Source: Botryosphaeria dothidea
Taxonomy: Eukaryota > Ascomycota > Dothideomycetes > Botryosphaeriales > Botryosphaeriaceae
Reading direction: 5' to 3'
Assembly (NCBI GenBank): GCA_011503125.2
Contig: WWBZ02000033.1
Span: forward strand, 2,542,001-2,606,000
Length of the DNA stretch: 64,000 bases
A program made the translations under genes and the position numbers. How positions within the stretch are numbered: the stretch's first letter is position 1; each line of letters opens with the position of its first letter. Positions 1-10,500 of the stretch are shown here, in pieces. The notes beneath the pieces are model-generated. The model made no database searches. It was given only the letters and a program-made list of their open reading frames with translations, and was not told the origin of the DNA.

Positions 1-485
1 AGTTTCCTATCCGTTTTCTTGCGTGGATAAGCTGTGGCAGGTTCCTTCCCATGCCCATTCGTTGCGTCTTCCTCAAACGCACCAAAAATCCCTGTGTTGC
101 TAAAGGTGCGCTTCTTAGCAAGAGGAGTCAGAAGGCCATCTTGGTTCAGCCCCATCCCGCGGTCTTCGCTTTTCTCAGTATCGGCGGGCTCAACGTGAAT
201 AGCAGGCCTCTTGCCTCTGCCCATGCCGAAACCACCGGACGGGGCATCTTCGTTCGGGTCATCGTCTTCTTCGTCCGCCTCGTCAGCACTGTTGTCTTCC
301 TCGTTGTCGAGGGTTCCGTTTGAGGTTGCACTCGTGGTGCACTTTACCCCCTTTCCGGACATGCTCTTGTCACTTGGACGTTTTGAGCCCGTCGCCTTCA
401 TCGGGGTGTTGAGACCGTTGAGGTCTGCCGAGCCAGCTTCGGCGGTCATAAGACCAAGGTTTTTGCTGATCTGTATGCTTGCCAT
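1..485 (-). CDS. Hypothetical acidic low-complexity protein, 3' end outside window
   Basis: An open frame reads leftward from the ATG at 485 to the edge of the window without a stop, giving the first 161 residues. The start is chosen because it is the first ATG of the frame, lies in good context (GAGACATGG) and follows a pyrimidine/adenine-rich leader. The protein starts MASIQISKNLG, is rich in Ser, Asp and Glu, carries an acidic run (EEDNSADEADEEDDD) near residues 62-76 and a GGFGMGRGKRP patch, and has basic stretches such as PRKKTDRK near the visible end. This composition suggests an intrinsically disordered nuclear or chromatin-associated protein, which is inference only. I do not recognise a family. 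Codon use and composition fit a real gene, but without the 3' part neither length nor function can be given. Confidence 0.6.
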   Translation of the reverse strand, partial: MASIQISKNLGLMTAEAGSADLNGLNTPMKATGSKRPSDKSMSGKGVKCTTSATSNGTLDNEEDNSADEADEEDDDPNEDAPSGGFGMGRGKRPAIHVEPADTEKSEDRGMGLNQDGLLTPLAKKRTFSNTGIFGAFEEDATNGHGKEPATAYPRKKTDRK

Positions 486-2796
486 GTCTCTCAATGGCAC
501 TGGTTCTCTGTCGTTGGTGTACTGTTGAAGATGTTGCGTGGAGGAATTGAGTTGAGGGAGGTGAATGGAGGGTTGAGGAAAGAGAAGTGAGGTAAATCGG
601 GTCGGAGGTTGAGGTGATCGCTTTCAGAGAGTGGGAAAAAGTCGCCAGCGGACGATCTGGTGTAATTCTTTGGTAGACTTCGGGACTTGAGGGGCCAAGC
701 GGCCGGATTCAAGCCTTGGGTTCGTCGAGTCCGAGGGGTGTTCGGACGGAAAACGGTGCCGCTGTAGTACAACTCTGCGGGTACTCCGGTAGAGGTTGCT
801 CTGTGGTATTGCACTTCAAGCAAAGACTTGCTCGAAGCAGTTGAGTGCGAAGTATCGTCGTAGAGTCGTTGGAATTCTCGGTGGGCTGCCGGACTGGAGG
901 GCGCGCAGGACGCACGCCCTCCAGTGGGGGATTTACAGCTCAGCGACAGCCTGCGGCATGTTTCTCGACGAAGATGGTGTAGCGGCGGTATTTGATGTCC
1001 TTTGGAAAAGAATTTGGGCGACTTCGTTGTCTGGGCGGGTTGCTGAGCTGGAGGAAAGAGAAGACAGGAAGCGGAGGGTGGTCGAACATTTTGAGCGAGC
1101 CCCCGGTCCACGCTAGGGCCGCGGCCACGCACGCACGGGCCGGGTGGGTTCTGATGCCACGCCCTGGTGCTGGCTGGCCACAGCAGCAGCAGCTACGGCC
1201 GCCGCGCCGCCTCTACCTCTGCATTGCTGCCTCGAGCATGCGCCGGCCGCAGACAACACCAACACTCCGCTAAGAACCATAAAAACCCACCATCACGGCG
1301 TGCGTGCTCTGGCGCGACCCCGCGGGCGCGGCGGAGGGCACCGGCTCGCCCATGGCGGCCGTTAGGTTTGACTTTCCAGAGTGCAGAAAGGGCCAGCTGC
1401 TCTCAGCTCTTACTACGGAACGCGGGCCAGCATTCCCCAATAGGGCCGCTATGAACGGGGTCCAATCAGCGCTGGCCGCACGATGACTCCTGCGCAACCT
1501 GCCGCCGCCCGCATCCAACATCTTGCATCTGATGCATTACCGTCAGCCAGCATATGGCGCTGGTATGCAGCCATTGGCGGCAGCACACGCGCTGAAACTG
1601 TGTCTGACTCCAAGATGCGCACCGGGGGAAACGTGTGGAGATGGCGTTGCCGGCCAATGGCTGCCCGCGCTAGGCCCTGCCCCACCTGGAATTCGCAGAG
1701 GACGACGCTGATGAGGCTGTTGATGGTCGTGCACTCCTGGCCACCTTTTCGTCTCTTGCCTCGCTTGCGGCTGAATGAGCCCCCTCCGACCCCGAGAGAG
1801 AAAGTGGCAAGCAGAGGCCCTGACGATGCGCGCTCGCTTTTCTTTACCCGAGCCCTTCTCCGGGCAGCATCCTGGATCGCGGCCAGGGCAGAGGGAGACG
1901 GCGGCAGCGGCAGCGGCCCTTGGCTGCAGTCGCGTGAACAGGCGGTGTGCCCTGCATCGCTGCATCGCTGTCGGGCGACCTCACCTTTGACACCCACGGC
2001 CCGTCGCAGCATCGACTGCCCGCATACGCGCGCCGCCAGAAGCTGCTGGTCGCTCGAAAGAGTAGTGCACGAGTGCATGCGCAGATTTCCGACTTTGACC
2101 CACTCCCGGCGTGATCTTTGCGCTCCTTGCTCCCGGGCGAAGCCTCGTTCAAAGGAGTCAGCGTGCTGCACTAATTACGGGATCACGCTTTTTCAGGGCC
2201 GAATAGAAAACTTTCGCGTCCAATCAGCTTCCTGTAGGAGTAAGAGAGCACGCAAACGCACGCAAGCGGCTGGACAATCATTCCCCTGCCCTCGGTCGGC
2301 TTTTAATTTTTTTTTTGGGTGTGACGATTTCTGGCCCAGAAGCTCGGTCAATGCGCAATGCGGTCACTGTCCCCGCAAGATCTTCGACCCTCGAGATCAG
2401 ATTTTGTGTCAACCGCACGTCCACGTGAACGGCATGGAGACGCCGTATTTTTTCAGCAGAGGATTCTGGACGATATCGGACGTTTTTAACGTGGCGCAGG
2501 GAAACGCCTTCTGGGAAATTTTTTGAGAAGCTCGGGCAGAAACACATGGTTGAGTAACGCTTCCGAGCCAATTACGGTGTTACCAGAGAGCGGTGACGTA
2601 GATGCCCAATGGCCCCGTTCTAAGCACAAGTGCACCAATCTCACAGAAGGTGATTTTACCTTCCTCGCAGGAATTTCTGTAGGTCACTAGCTGAAGTGGT
2701 GTCACGCTGGTGGGCATTGCAAGCAAGGCAAACAACGAGCTGGCTGAATGATGATCGGCTCTGTGCTATGACGAACGTAGGGAAAGACGATCGGAA
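486..2796. other. Intergenic region between the edge gene and the 2.8-kb gene
   Basis: No convincing gene. About 486-1130 is the leader and promoter side of the leftward edge gene. From 1130 to 2530 the DNA is GC-rich with several long but mutually overlapping open frames on both strands, whose translations are Arg/Ala/Pro/Cys-rich and family-less, as expected from GC-rich non-coding DNA. A short CAG run lies near 1183-1195. From 2530 to 2796 I see only the 3' flank of the next leftward gene. Confidence 0.6.
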
Positions 2797-4158
2797 TTAC
2801 CTCCTCAAACCAAGAATCGTGCTCAAGTGAATCTGGTTCTTCCCACCCCATCCCGCAACTCCAGTAGTAACGTCAGGGCGTACAGCAACGTACCACGACC
2901 AGGCCCTCCTGTCGAGCTCTTGTTTATTCAGAGTCTGCGCCCATGATTGATATAGGAGATCCAGAGCGCCTAATAGCATACTGAGGTTGCGATCCTTTTC
3001 CCCTTGCTTCGCTGCATTAGTCTGCTTCTTTACCGGTTTGTTTTCTTCTTTCGCAGACACCGAATCAAACGACCTCAGGAGATATGACCGAGCGGATTGT
3101 GCCGTGTAAATTGGGAGCCCGCCGGCGGCCGAGTGGGCGTGGGGTGAGGGACCAGTTTTCTTTCTTAAAGCTTCAAGGTCCAGGCCCCACAGTGGCGGGT
3201 CTTGCTCATATGGAGGCTCTGCATCTCCTTGGAGTGTCTGCTGAGAGTCCGGCGCAGACAATTCCTCTTTGCTTTGACTCTGTTCCCTCCATTCGTATCC
3301 CCACCTTTTCATCACTCGGATTTCCCTGCCCATGATCTTGACGGTTGGCTGGCCTTCTCCCCAGCCTTCCTCCTCAGCACTCTTGCCGCTCTCAAGCCCG
3401 ATGCTGACTGCTTTACTCCGGCTGTTGGCGCTCACTACTGCTTGAGCCAAACTTAGTCGGCTAGACAAAGGTTGCTCGGGCATGGTGTAATTCAGGAGCT
3501 GGAGGGCAAATGCAAGCACCAATGGCGCACGGTTGGTGACAATCACAGCATTTCGGATTGTCTCTTCATCCAAACAAAGATCTGGCAATTCAAGAGACTC
3601 CTCGAAAGCTGCCGGCGTCCCAGGTTGTCTGGTAGATGACCGTGATTTTTTCGCTGACGGCGTAGCTGATGTGTTTTCAGAGGCGGTGAATGTTCGCTTC
3701 TTGCTGACGCGTTTAGCTGCATTGAATACTTGCTTTGCTACCTTCTCGTCCGTGAAGATGTTCTGTAGGTCTTCCAAGTTCGACTTGGAGAGGCTCTCTG
3801 GGCTATGACTCGTCAGCTCCCTGGAATGAGCGATAGAGTGTTGATTATGTGCGGCAACTTTATTCCACCAGAATGGCGGTTCCCGCGGATACATCCGTAT
3901 GAGTGCTCAACTGCCCACAAGACGAAATACTAAATGAAGAAATATCTGCATCAGATAGATCGCAATGGATGTCGTGGAACTCATCGGCTTCCGACTCTGC
4001 ACGATCGATAAAACGCGCTTAGGTGTGCTGATTCCGTCATACCTTCCAAGACCTGCCTGCTGAAGGCCCTTGACTTTGCCCAGTGCTGTCGCAAGAGGGA
4101 CTTTTGCATCTTTGGAGAGAAAGCGCAGAAGCGCCTGAATATCTGTTGCCGTTGACAT
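2797..4158 (-). CDS. Conserved fungal protein of unknown function, two exons
   Basis: Exon 1 is 4043-4158 and exon 2 is 2797-3802, separated by a 240-bp intron (donor GTATGA, branch-like GCTGAC, acceptor ATAG). The join gives AGLG-SPESLSKSN in frame and a 373-residue protein. The N-terminus (MSTATDIQALLRFLSKDAKV) and a following VKGLQQAGL segment resemble a small helix-hairpin-type element. Residues ~60-90 are Lys/Ser-rich and could be a nuclear localisation region. The middle is the best-conserved-looking part, with VTNRAPLVLAFA, MPEQPLSSRLS, SGKSAEEEGWGEG and KIMGREIRVMKRWGYEW. I associate this arrangement with a fungus-wide single-copy family but cannot name its function with confidence. 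It shares a 499-bp divergent promoter with the SR140-like gene. Without the intron the 5' exon would appear as a separate short ORF. Confidence 0.75.
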
Positions 4159-4657
4159 AGCTGGATTATGGTGATGAAGGTGGAAGGTTGTAGAGGTTCC
4201 ACAGATTGCTAGGTAGCAGGCAGATAACGCGTTGACGCGGGATCACGTGCTTTCCCCGAGTGGACAGGCATCTGGGCCCGTGCGGATCGGCGACGCGGGC
4301 ACAAGCTACTGCGCCTTGTCGCAGCTGCAGCGCGCCGCTTGAACAACCACCAACAACCTCGAGTTTGTGACAACCCCTCACGCTGGCCACGCGATCGTGC
4401 AGGACATACGGACATTGCCCGTAGAAGTACTTCTGCGACAACAGTGTAAGCACCTTTTACCAGCCTGCGCGCATTCCGTGCAAGCAAATTGCCTTCGACT
4501 AATCGCTTGGGTCAAGATAGCTCATGTCCAGGATATCGTGAGATATATCCACTAATGCTGCTACCTGAACACATTTACCGGCCGCGTCTGCATAAAACCG
4601 ACGAGTCACAGTGTCCAAGAACCCTTTTCGACCAACTTCCCGCAAGCCCGCCCATCG
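4159..4657. promoter_or_regulatory. Shared divergent promoter region
   Basis: A 499-bp space between the starts of two divergently transcribed genes, the conserved unknown gene (leftward) and the SR140-like gene (rightward). It must contain both promoters and leaders. I do not see a strong TATA box or any other specific element. Confidence 0.5.
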
Positions 4658-7072
4658 ATGCCTACCATGGACAAGTCTAGTGGGGTGAAGGATTTCTTCG
4701 ATATCTCAGACAAACTCAGCGCTCCAGCGAAGAAGTCATTGCGTGAGAGGCAGAAAGAGGAAGCGGAGGCAAAGCGTAAGCGCGAGGAGGAGGAAGCTAA
4801 GGCAGCCCTCAAAGACTTTCAAAAGTCTCTTGGAGTGGAAGAAGATGACGAGGATGAGAGACCAAACGACTCTGGACCCTCCAGGATTGGCACTACAAGG
4901 CATTTTGTTCCCAGGGGGCCAAGAGGAAATAGCGGGCCGGGAAGCCTAGGACCTCCGCCTCCATCCCTATCTAGGAAGAGAGGCCTCGATGGCTCGCACA
5001 AGGATCAAGGCTTGTTCGCCTACAGCAATTCGGGACCGCTTGATGCAGCAACCGCATTCCGCGATTCGGATGATGAGGATGAACGTATTGCTAGTTCGAA
5101 AACAGCCGAGAAGGCGATCCCCAAGCCTACGATGCGCCTGTCCTCGCTTCCACCCAGCATCACCGCGGCAGAAATCAGGAGCATGATACCATCGACGCTG
5201 ACAGTGGAGGCCGTGAACATCGGCAACAATTTCGACAACAGATCCGGAGACAGGAAGTCAACCTCCGCAATCGTGACGCTTGCGCATAATACGCCGGCAA
5301 AAGACATTGACGCTGTTGTGAACGCATTAGAGAAGCGGTATTTGGGATTCGGCTTCAATCTCTCCATATCTAGGCATTTATCCTCAGCTTCGCTAGATAC
5401 GCCTGCTCCAGGCCTCGCCAATGCTGTTCCAACATCTCTTCCATTTGGAGCGAAGACTATCCCTGGAGCGCCCGGACAATCTATGAGCCGTGCTCCTCCT
5501 CCACCTTCTCTGCGCGGCAATCAGCAATTCCCTCCGCCATATGGATCTACACAAGCCCAATTTGGCCGCTCCTCGATGCCTACACAGATCATGGTTAAGC
5601 CACCATCCGACATCAAGCAATTGAAACTTATCAATAAGACCATTGAAACGTTGCTGAACAATGGCCCCGAATTTGAGGCGCTGTTGATGAGTCGGCCGGA
5701 GGTACAGCGGGATCAAAAGTGGGAATGGTTGTGGAATGCTCGGTCACCGGCGGGCGTTTGGTACCGGTGGAAGTTGTGGCAGACTATTACCGGAGAAGAG
5801 ACCGATCCAACTACAAGCAGCCGCTTTAAGGCGTTGGAACAGAGGGTCTTCTACGACAGTGCTCCCTGGGTTACCCCAGAGCAACCACTACCTTTCGAGT
5901 TTACCACAAAGTTCGAGGAAATTGTGTCAGATCCCGAGTACGACTCGTCAGATGAAGAAGCTTCGGATGATGAAGCTCCAAGGCGTCAGCAACACATCTC
6001 TGGAGGGCCGCCCGAAGCCAATTTCGACACTGATGACGCTCTCAAGTCTTATCTAAATCCTCTGAAAAAGTCCAAGCTTACCCATCTTTTAGCACGCTTG
6101 CCAACGTCAACTGCGAGGCTTCGCAGAGGTGATGTTGCTCGTGTTTCGGCTTTCGCAATTAGCCATGCAGACAAAGGTGCGGATGAAATCGTCAACATGC
6201 TTGTCACCAACATTTTCATGCCGTTTGCTTTGACCAGTGCAAACCCGGATCGACAGAAACAAGAGGACGAGGCGGAGCAGGAAGAGAACGGAGATAAAAA
6301 AGCTGAGAAAGAAGACCCTTCATCAGCGAAGTCGATCGGTCTCTATATCATTTCCGATATATTTGCGTCATGCGGTACGTGCGGCGTGCGCCAGGCGTGG
6401 CGCTACCGCGAGTGGTTTGAAGCAGCATTCAAGAGACGTAATTTATTTGAGCATCTGGGACGTCTTGAGAAAGACCTTCAGTGGGGTCGGCTGCGGGCGG
6501 AGAAATGGAAGCGGAGCATCAACAACATCCTTTCAATGTGGGACGGCGGCAATGTGTTCTCGCCCGCAGCGCAGGCTCACTTTGTGGAGGTATTCAACAA
6601 TCCGCCACTCACAGAAGCGGAGAGGCAAGCGGCGGAAAAGGCAGAGCAAGAAGCCGCCAGAGTTGCGGCAAAGTCCAAGTGGAAGCCGGTCGAGGTCAAG
6701 ACCGAAGTCAGGCAGGAGAAACAGAAGTTAGTACTCTCTGACAGTGGCGCGAAGCCCACGAATGACGATGTTGACGGCGAGCCAATGGCGGAGGACGTGG
6801 ACGGAGAGCTAATGGGCAATGGGGACGTTGACGGCGATCCTATGGATGAAGATGTCGATGGCGAACCTATGGAGGAAGCGAAGGGCGATCAGGCGGGTGA
6901 AGATTTCGACGGTGAGCCGATGGAGGAAGAGACGGCATTGGATTCTCGCGGTCAGGCGACGCAAGCCGAGCCGAAAGGCAACAGCGAGACGACCGGTGAA
7001 ACGGAGGCGGCAAAGGCTCGCAGACGGCGACCTAGAGCCGAGGACATGTTTGCAGACTCGGACGACGAGTGA
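4658..7072 (+). CDS. U2 snRNP-associated SR140/U2SURP-like protein
   Basis: A single 804-codon exon. The N-terminus (VKDFFDISDKLSAPAKKSL followed by a charged coiled region rich in E/K/R, then PRGPRGNSGPGSLGPPPPSLSRKR) is the typical fungal SR140 start. An RRM-like segment lies at about residues 155-250, a SURP module at ~318-375 (LKLINKTIETLLNNGPEFEALL) and a CTD-interacting (CID) domain at ~450-620. The protein family associates with the U2 snRNP in the nucleus and takes part in pre-mRNA splicing. After the CID comes an acidic tail with five short copies of a D-x-DGEPM-like motif (about 6768-6935), ending RRRRPRAEDMFADSDDE. A second Met four codons in (4667) is an alternative start. Family assignment is by domain order and motif recall. 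Confidence 0.85.
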   Translation: MPTMDKSSGVKDFFDISDKLSAPAKKSLRERQKEEAEAKRKREEEEAKAALKDFQKSLGVEEDDEDERPNDSGPSRIGTTRHFVPRGPRGNSGPGSLGPPPPSLSRKRGLDGSHKDQGLFAYSNSGPLDAATAFRDSDDEDERIASSKTAEKAIPKPTMRLSSLPPSITAAEIRSMIPSTLTVEAVNIGNNFDNRSGDRKSTSAIVTLAHNTPAKDIDAVVNALEKRYLGFGFNLSISRHLSSASLDTPAPGLANAVPTSLPFGAKTIPGAPGQSMSRAPPPPSLRGNQQFPPPYGSTQAQFGRSSMPTQIMVKPPSDIKQLKLINKTIETLLNNGPEFEALLMSRPEVQRDQKWEWLWNARSPAGVWYRWKLWQTITGEETDPTTSSRFKALEQRVFYDSAPWVTPEQPLPFEFTTKFEEIVSDPEYDSSDEEASDDEAPRRQQHISGGPPEANFDTDDALKSYLNPLKKSKLTHLLARLPTSTARLRRGDVARVSAFAISHADKGADEIVNMLVTNIFMPFALTSANPDRQKQEDEAEQEENGDKKAEKEDPSSAKSIGLYIISDIFASCGTCGVRQAWRYREWFEAAFKRRNLFEHLGRLEKDLQWGRLRAEKWKRSINNILSMWDGGNVFSPAAQAHFVEVFNNPPLTEAERQAAEKAEQEAARVAAKSKWKPVEVKTEVRQEKQKLVLSDSGAKPTNDDVDGEPMAEDVDGELMGNGDVDGDPMDEDVDGEPMEEAKGDQAGEDFDGEPMEEETALDSRGQATQAEPKGNSETTGETEAAKARRRRPRAEDMFADSDDE

Positions 7073-7567
7073 CCAAAGGGCAGTGTGTAGTTTGAGTGGT
7101 ACAAAAATAATTCAATGATCATCTGCGGCCTTCCGCATGAGGAAGCCCAGGTCAAATAGCTTTGCGCATCCGGCACGAAGGTGAGCTCGTTCTCCTACAG
7201 CGATGTAAGCACGCGACCGTAGTCGCACAAACAGACGGCTCGTCGTCATTTCTTGCGCGAGGGCCTCTTCGCCCATCCAATACCAGTGTGCTTCTTTACT
7301 GCTTCTCGCAGGTGAGCTTCAGTGACGCGCTGTTTAACCGATCATTTGCCGGCGCCAACGCATGCGCGAAGGCGCGGGACGGTGAAGCTGCCCGAACGAA
7401 GGTTACCTTGATTGCAAGACACCACAGCTCATCGCACGCCGTTGAGAGACCTCCCCCTTCAGCTTTCGCGGGTCGTCTTCTCCACACCGACCCATACTTG
7501 AACCCTCCGCGCATGGCAGCTTTTGCTCTCACCCCGCGATTCTGAACGGCCCGTCGGCCCCGTCAAC
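7073..7567. promoter_or_regulatory. Upstream region of TOR including a short uORF
   Basis: Intergenic and leader sequence between the SR140-like stop and the TOR start. It contains the 3' flank of the first gene (T-rich, TACAAAAATAATTC near 7100) and the TOR promoter/leader. The last part holds a 10-codon upstream ORF (7513-7545), listed separately. I saw no clear TATA box. Confidence 0.5.
7513..7545 (+). promoter_or_regulatory. Upstream ORF in the TOR leader
   Basis: ATG at 7513 opens ten codons (MAAFALTPRF) and a TGA at 7543-7545, ending 22 nt before the TOR ATG at 7568. If it lies in the mature leader it could reduce or regulate translation of TOR by reinitiation. Whether the transcript starts upstream of it is not visible from sequence. 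Confidence 0.45.
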
Positions 7568-10500
7568 ATGGCGCAAGCTTCGCCGGAGACCGTCGACCGG
7601 CTGTTCAACGAGCTGAAGTCGAGGTATTTGCACGCCCCTCTCTCACCTGCAGTCCCACGCTGACAACCACAGGAACACCGATGTCAGGGAGAATGCCGCG
7701 AAGGCACTGCGCCAGAGCCTTGAGGCCGCTCACAGAGGTCAGTCGCCGCGACAGCTAACGCCCGCCGAGGCCCCGCGCTCACGCCCCTCACAGAGTTGCC
7801 TCCGGGCCAGTTCGCAAACTACTACGACCGCGTGTGCAACCGCATAAATTCCCTTGTCGTCCAGGGCAACGAAACGAACGAGCGCCTAGGAGGAATACAA
7901 GCGTTAGACCAGCTCATAGACTTCAAAGGTGACGATGCCGGCCAAAAGACGACGCGATTCGCGAGTTACCTGCGCGCCATATCACAAGGGAACGACAATG
8001 CTGCAATCGACGCTGCATCACACGCCCTTGGACGGTTGGCGAAACCGGGCGGCACGCTTACCGCCGAGCTTGTAGAAGCCGAAGTGAAGAGTGCGCTGGA
8101 GTGGCTGCAGATGGACCGCCAGGAGAACCGCCGCTTTGCCGCCGTGTCGAACCTGAGGGAGCTCGCAAAGAACTCGCCGACGCTCATGTATCAATGGGTA
8201 CCGCAAATCTTCGAGGTCATTTGGTATGCGCTGCGGGACCCCAAGGTGCGCATTCGCCAGGCCGCCGCGGAAGCTATCAGCTCTTGCTTGGAGATCATTT
8301 CAGCACGCGATCAGCAGATGCGGAATCATTTCTTCGGCAAGGTGTATGATCAAGTCCTGACCGGGTTCACGTTGAACACGGTAGAGTCGATACACGGTGC
8401 AATATTGGCCATGAAGGAGCTTCTTCGTAGGGGTGCCATGTTCATGCATGGATCCAGATACATCGAAGCATGCAACAACGTGCTGCGCTACAAGGACCAC
8501 CGCGATGCCCTGATCAGACAGGAGGTTATCGTCACAATACCCCTGCTGGCGGCCTATTCCCCGAACGATTTCTCTCAGCATTATCTTCACACCTGCATGC
8601 TGCACCTGCAAGGTCTCTTAAGAGAAGAGAATAAGGACCGAAGCGCGGCTTTCATAGTGGTCGGGAAGATTGCTGGAGCAGTCGGGAGCCATTTCGGAAA
8701 GTACATTGACGGCACCTTGACGGTCATCAAGAACACCCTCATTCGGAAAACACGATACCGGGCACAAGAGGAGCCGGCCATTTTTGAGTGTCTCAGCATG
8801 CTCTCAATCGCTGTTGAGCAGGCGCTTAGCAAGCACGTGGACTCTCTGCTTGATCCTATGTTCTCTTGCGGCCTGAGCGACCCCCTCACGCAATGTCTTG
8901 TCGATATGGCCCATTATGTCCCGTCAAGTAGGACAGCTATCCAGGAACGTTTGCTGGATCTTCTGAGCCAGGTCCTCTGTGGCCGTTCCTTCATATCTAT
9001 GGGCAGCCCGCAACACCACAATGCTCTACCTCCACAAATATGGACTCGAGACCACAAACCACCAGAAATAATCAGACAAAAAGAGGCTGAAATCGCTTTA
9101 GCGCTCAAGACACTTGGCGAGTTCAATTTCTCTGGCCATGTACTCAATGAGTTTGTCCGAGACGTTGCCATCAAGTACGTTGAGGCGGATAACAGAGAAA
9201 TCCGGAAAGCCGCCGCACTTACTGCCTGCCAGCTGTTCATCGGCGATCCCATTGTCACCCAAACAAGTCAGCATGCCATACAGGTGGTCGGAGATGTCAT
9301 CGAGAAGCTCCTCACTTGCGGTGTTGCAGATGTCGACCCAGATATCCGCCACACGGTGTTGAGAGCGCTTGATTATCGTTTCGACCGTCATCTTGGAAAA
9401 GCAGAGAACGTGCGAAGCTTGTTCCTAGCCCTGAACGACGAAGTCTTCGAAATTCGGGAGGCGGCAATTTCCATCATTGGACGCTTGACATCCGTCAATC
9501 CCGCATACGTTTTCCCTTCCCTTCGAAAGGTTCTAGTTCAGCTCTTGACCGAGATCGAATACTCAAATAGTGCTCGAGACAAGGAAGAAAGCGCAAGACT
9601 GATTAGCAATTTGGTTGGTGCCTCGCCAAAGCTAATCAAGCCCTACGTTGATCCCATGATCACCGTTTTGCTACCCAAGGCACGGGACAATAATCCTGAG
9701 GTTGCTTCTTCAACCTTGAAAGCCATCGGTGACCTGGCGACCGTGGGCGGCGAGGATATGAAGCAGTATATCGGCGAGTTGATGGATATCATCATTGAGA
9801 ACCTTCAGGACCTCAGCTCTGAGTCGAAGCGCATGGCTGCGCTAATCGCATTAAACCAACTGGCTTCTAACGCAGGCTACGTCATTGAGCCCTACAAGGA
9901 GCACTCGGAACTTCTCACAATTTTAATCAACATTGTGCGGACAGAACCAGCAAACACGTTACGGAAGGAGACTGTCAAGCTCATGGGCGTCCTCGGTGCT
10001 CTTGATCCTGATGAGTATCAAAAGATCGTCGAGAAGTCTCCCGAGCACAACTTGCAGGCCGAGGCACAGGCCGTGACTGATGTCTCCCTCATCATGGGCG
10101 GCATTACTCCCTCGAATGAAGAGTTTTACCCTACTGTCGTCATCAACACCCTCATGGGGCTCTTGAAGGACACCTCGTTGGCACAATACCACTCGGCTGT
10201 TGTGGACGCTGTCATGAACATCTACGCCACCATGGGATTGAAGTGCGTGCCTTTCCTACCACAAGTCGTCCCCGGATTTTTGGGTGTCATTCGAGGCGCG
10301 CCGGCGGGACGCGTCGAGGGCTACTTTAACCAGTTGAGTCAGCTTGTGAGGATCGTGCGCCAACACATCAGGCCTTTCCTTTCCTCCATTCTCGAGACCG
10401 TCCAGGAATTCTGGAGTGGTGGCATTCAGCTGCAAGCTACTATCCTTTCTCTCATCGAAGCGATCGCACGTTCGCTTGAGGGAGAATTCAAGATCTACCT

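Noticed and set aside
491..1132. 213-codon minus-strand ORF just upstream of the edge gene
   Set aside because: It occupies the expected leader and promoter of the leftward edge gene, has low-complexity Ser/Pro/Arg composition and would leave only five bases before that gene's start.
1483..2526. 347-codon plus-strand ORF near the left end
   Set aside because: Its Arg/Ala/Ser/Cys-rich translation has no domain or family trace, equally long frames overlap it on the other strand, and no supporting start or splice context is visible. It is typical of GC-rich intergenic DNA.
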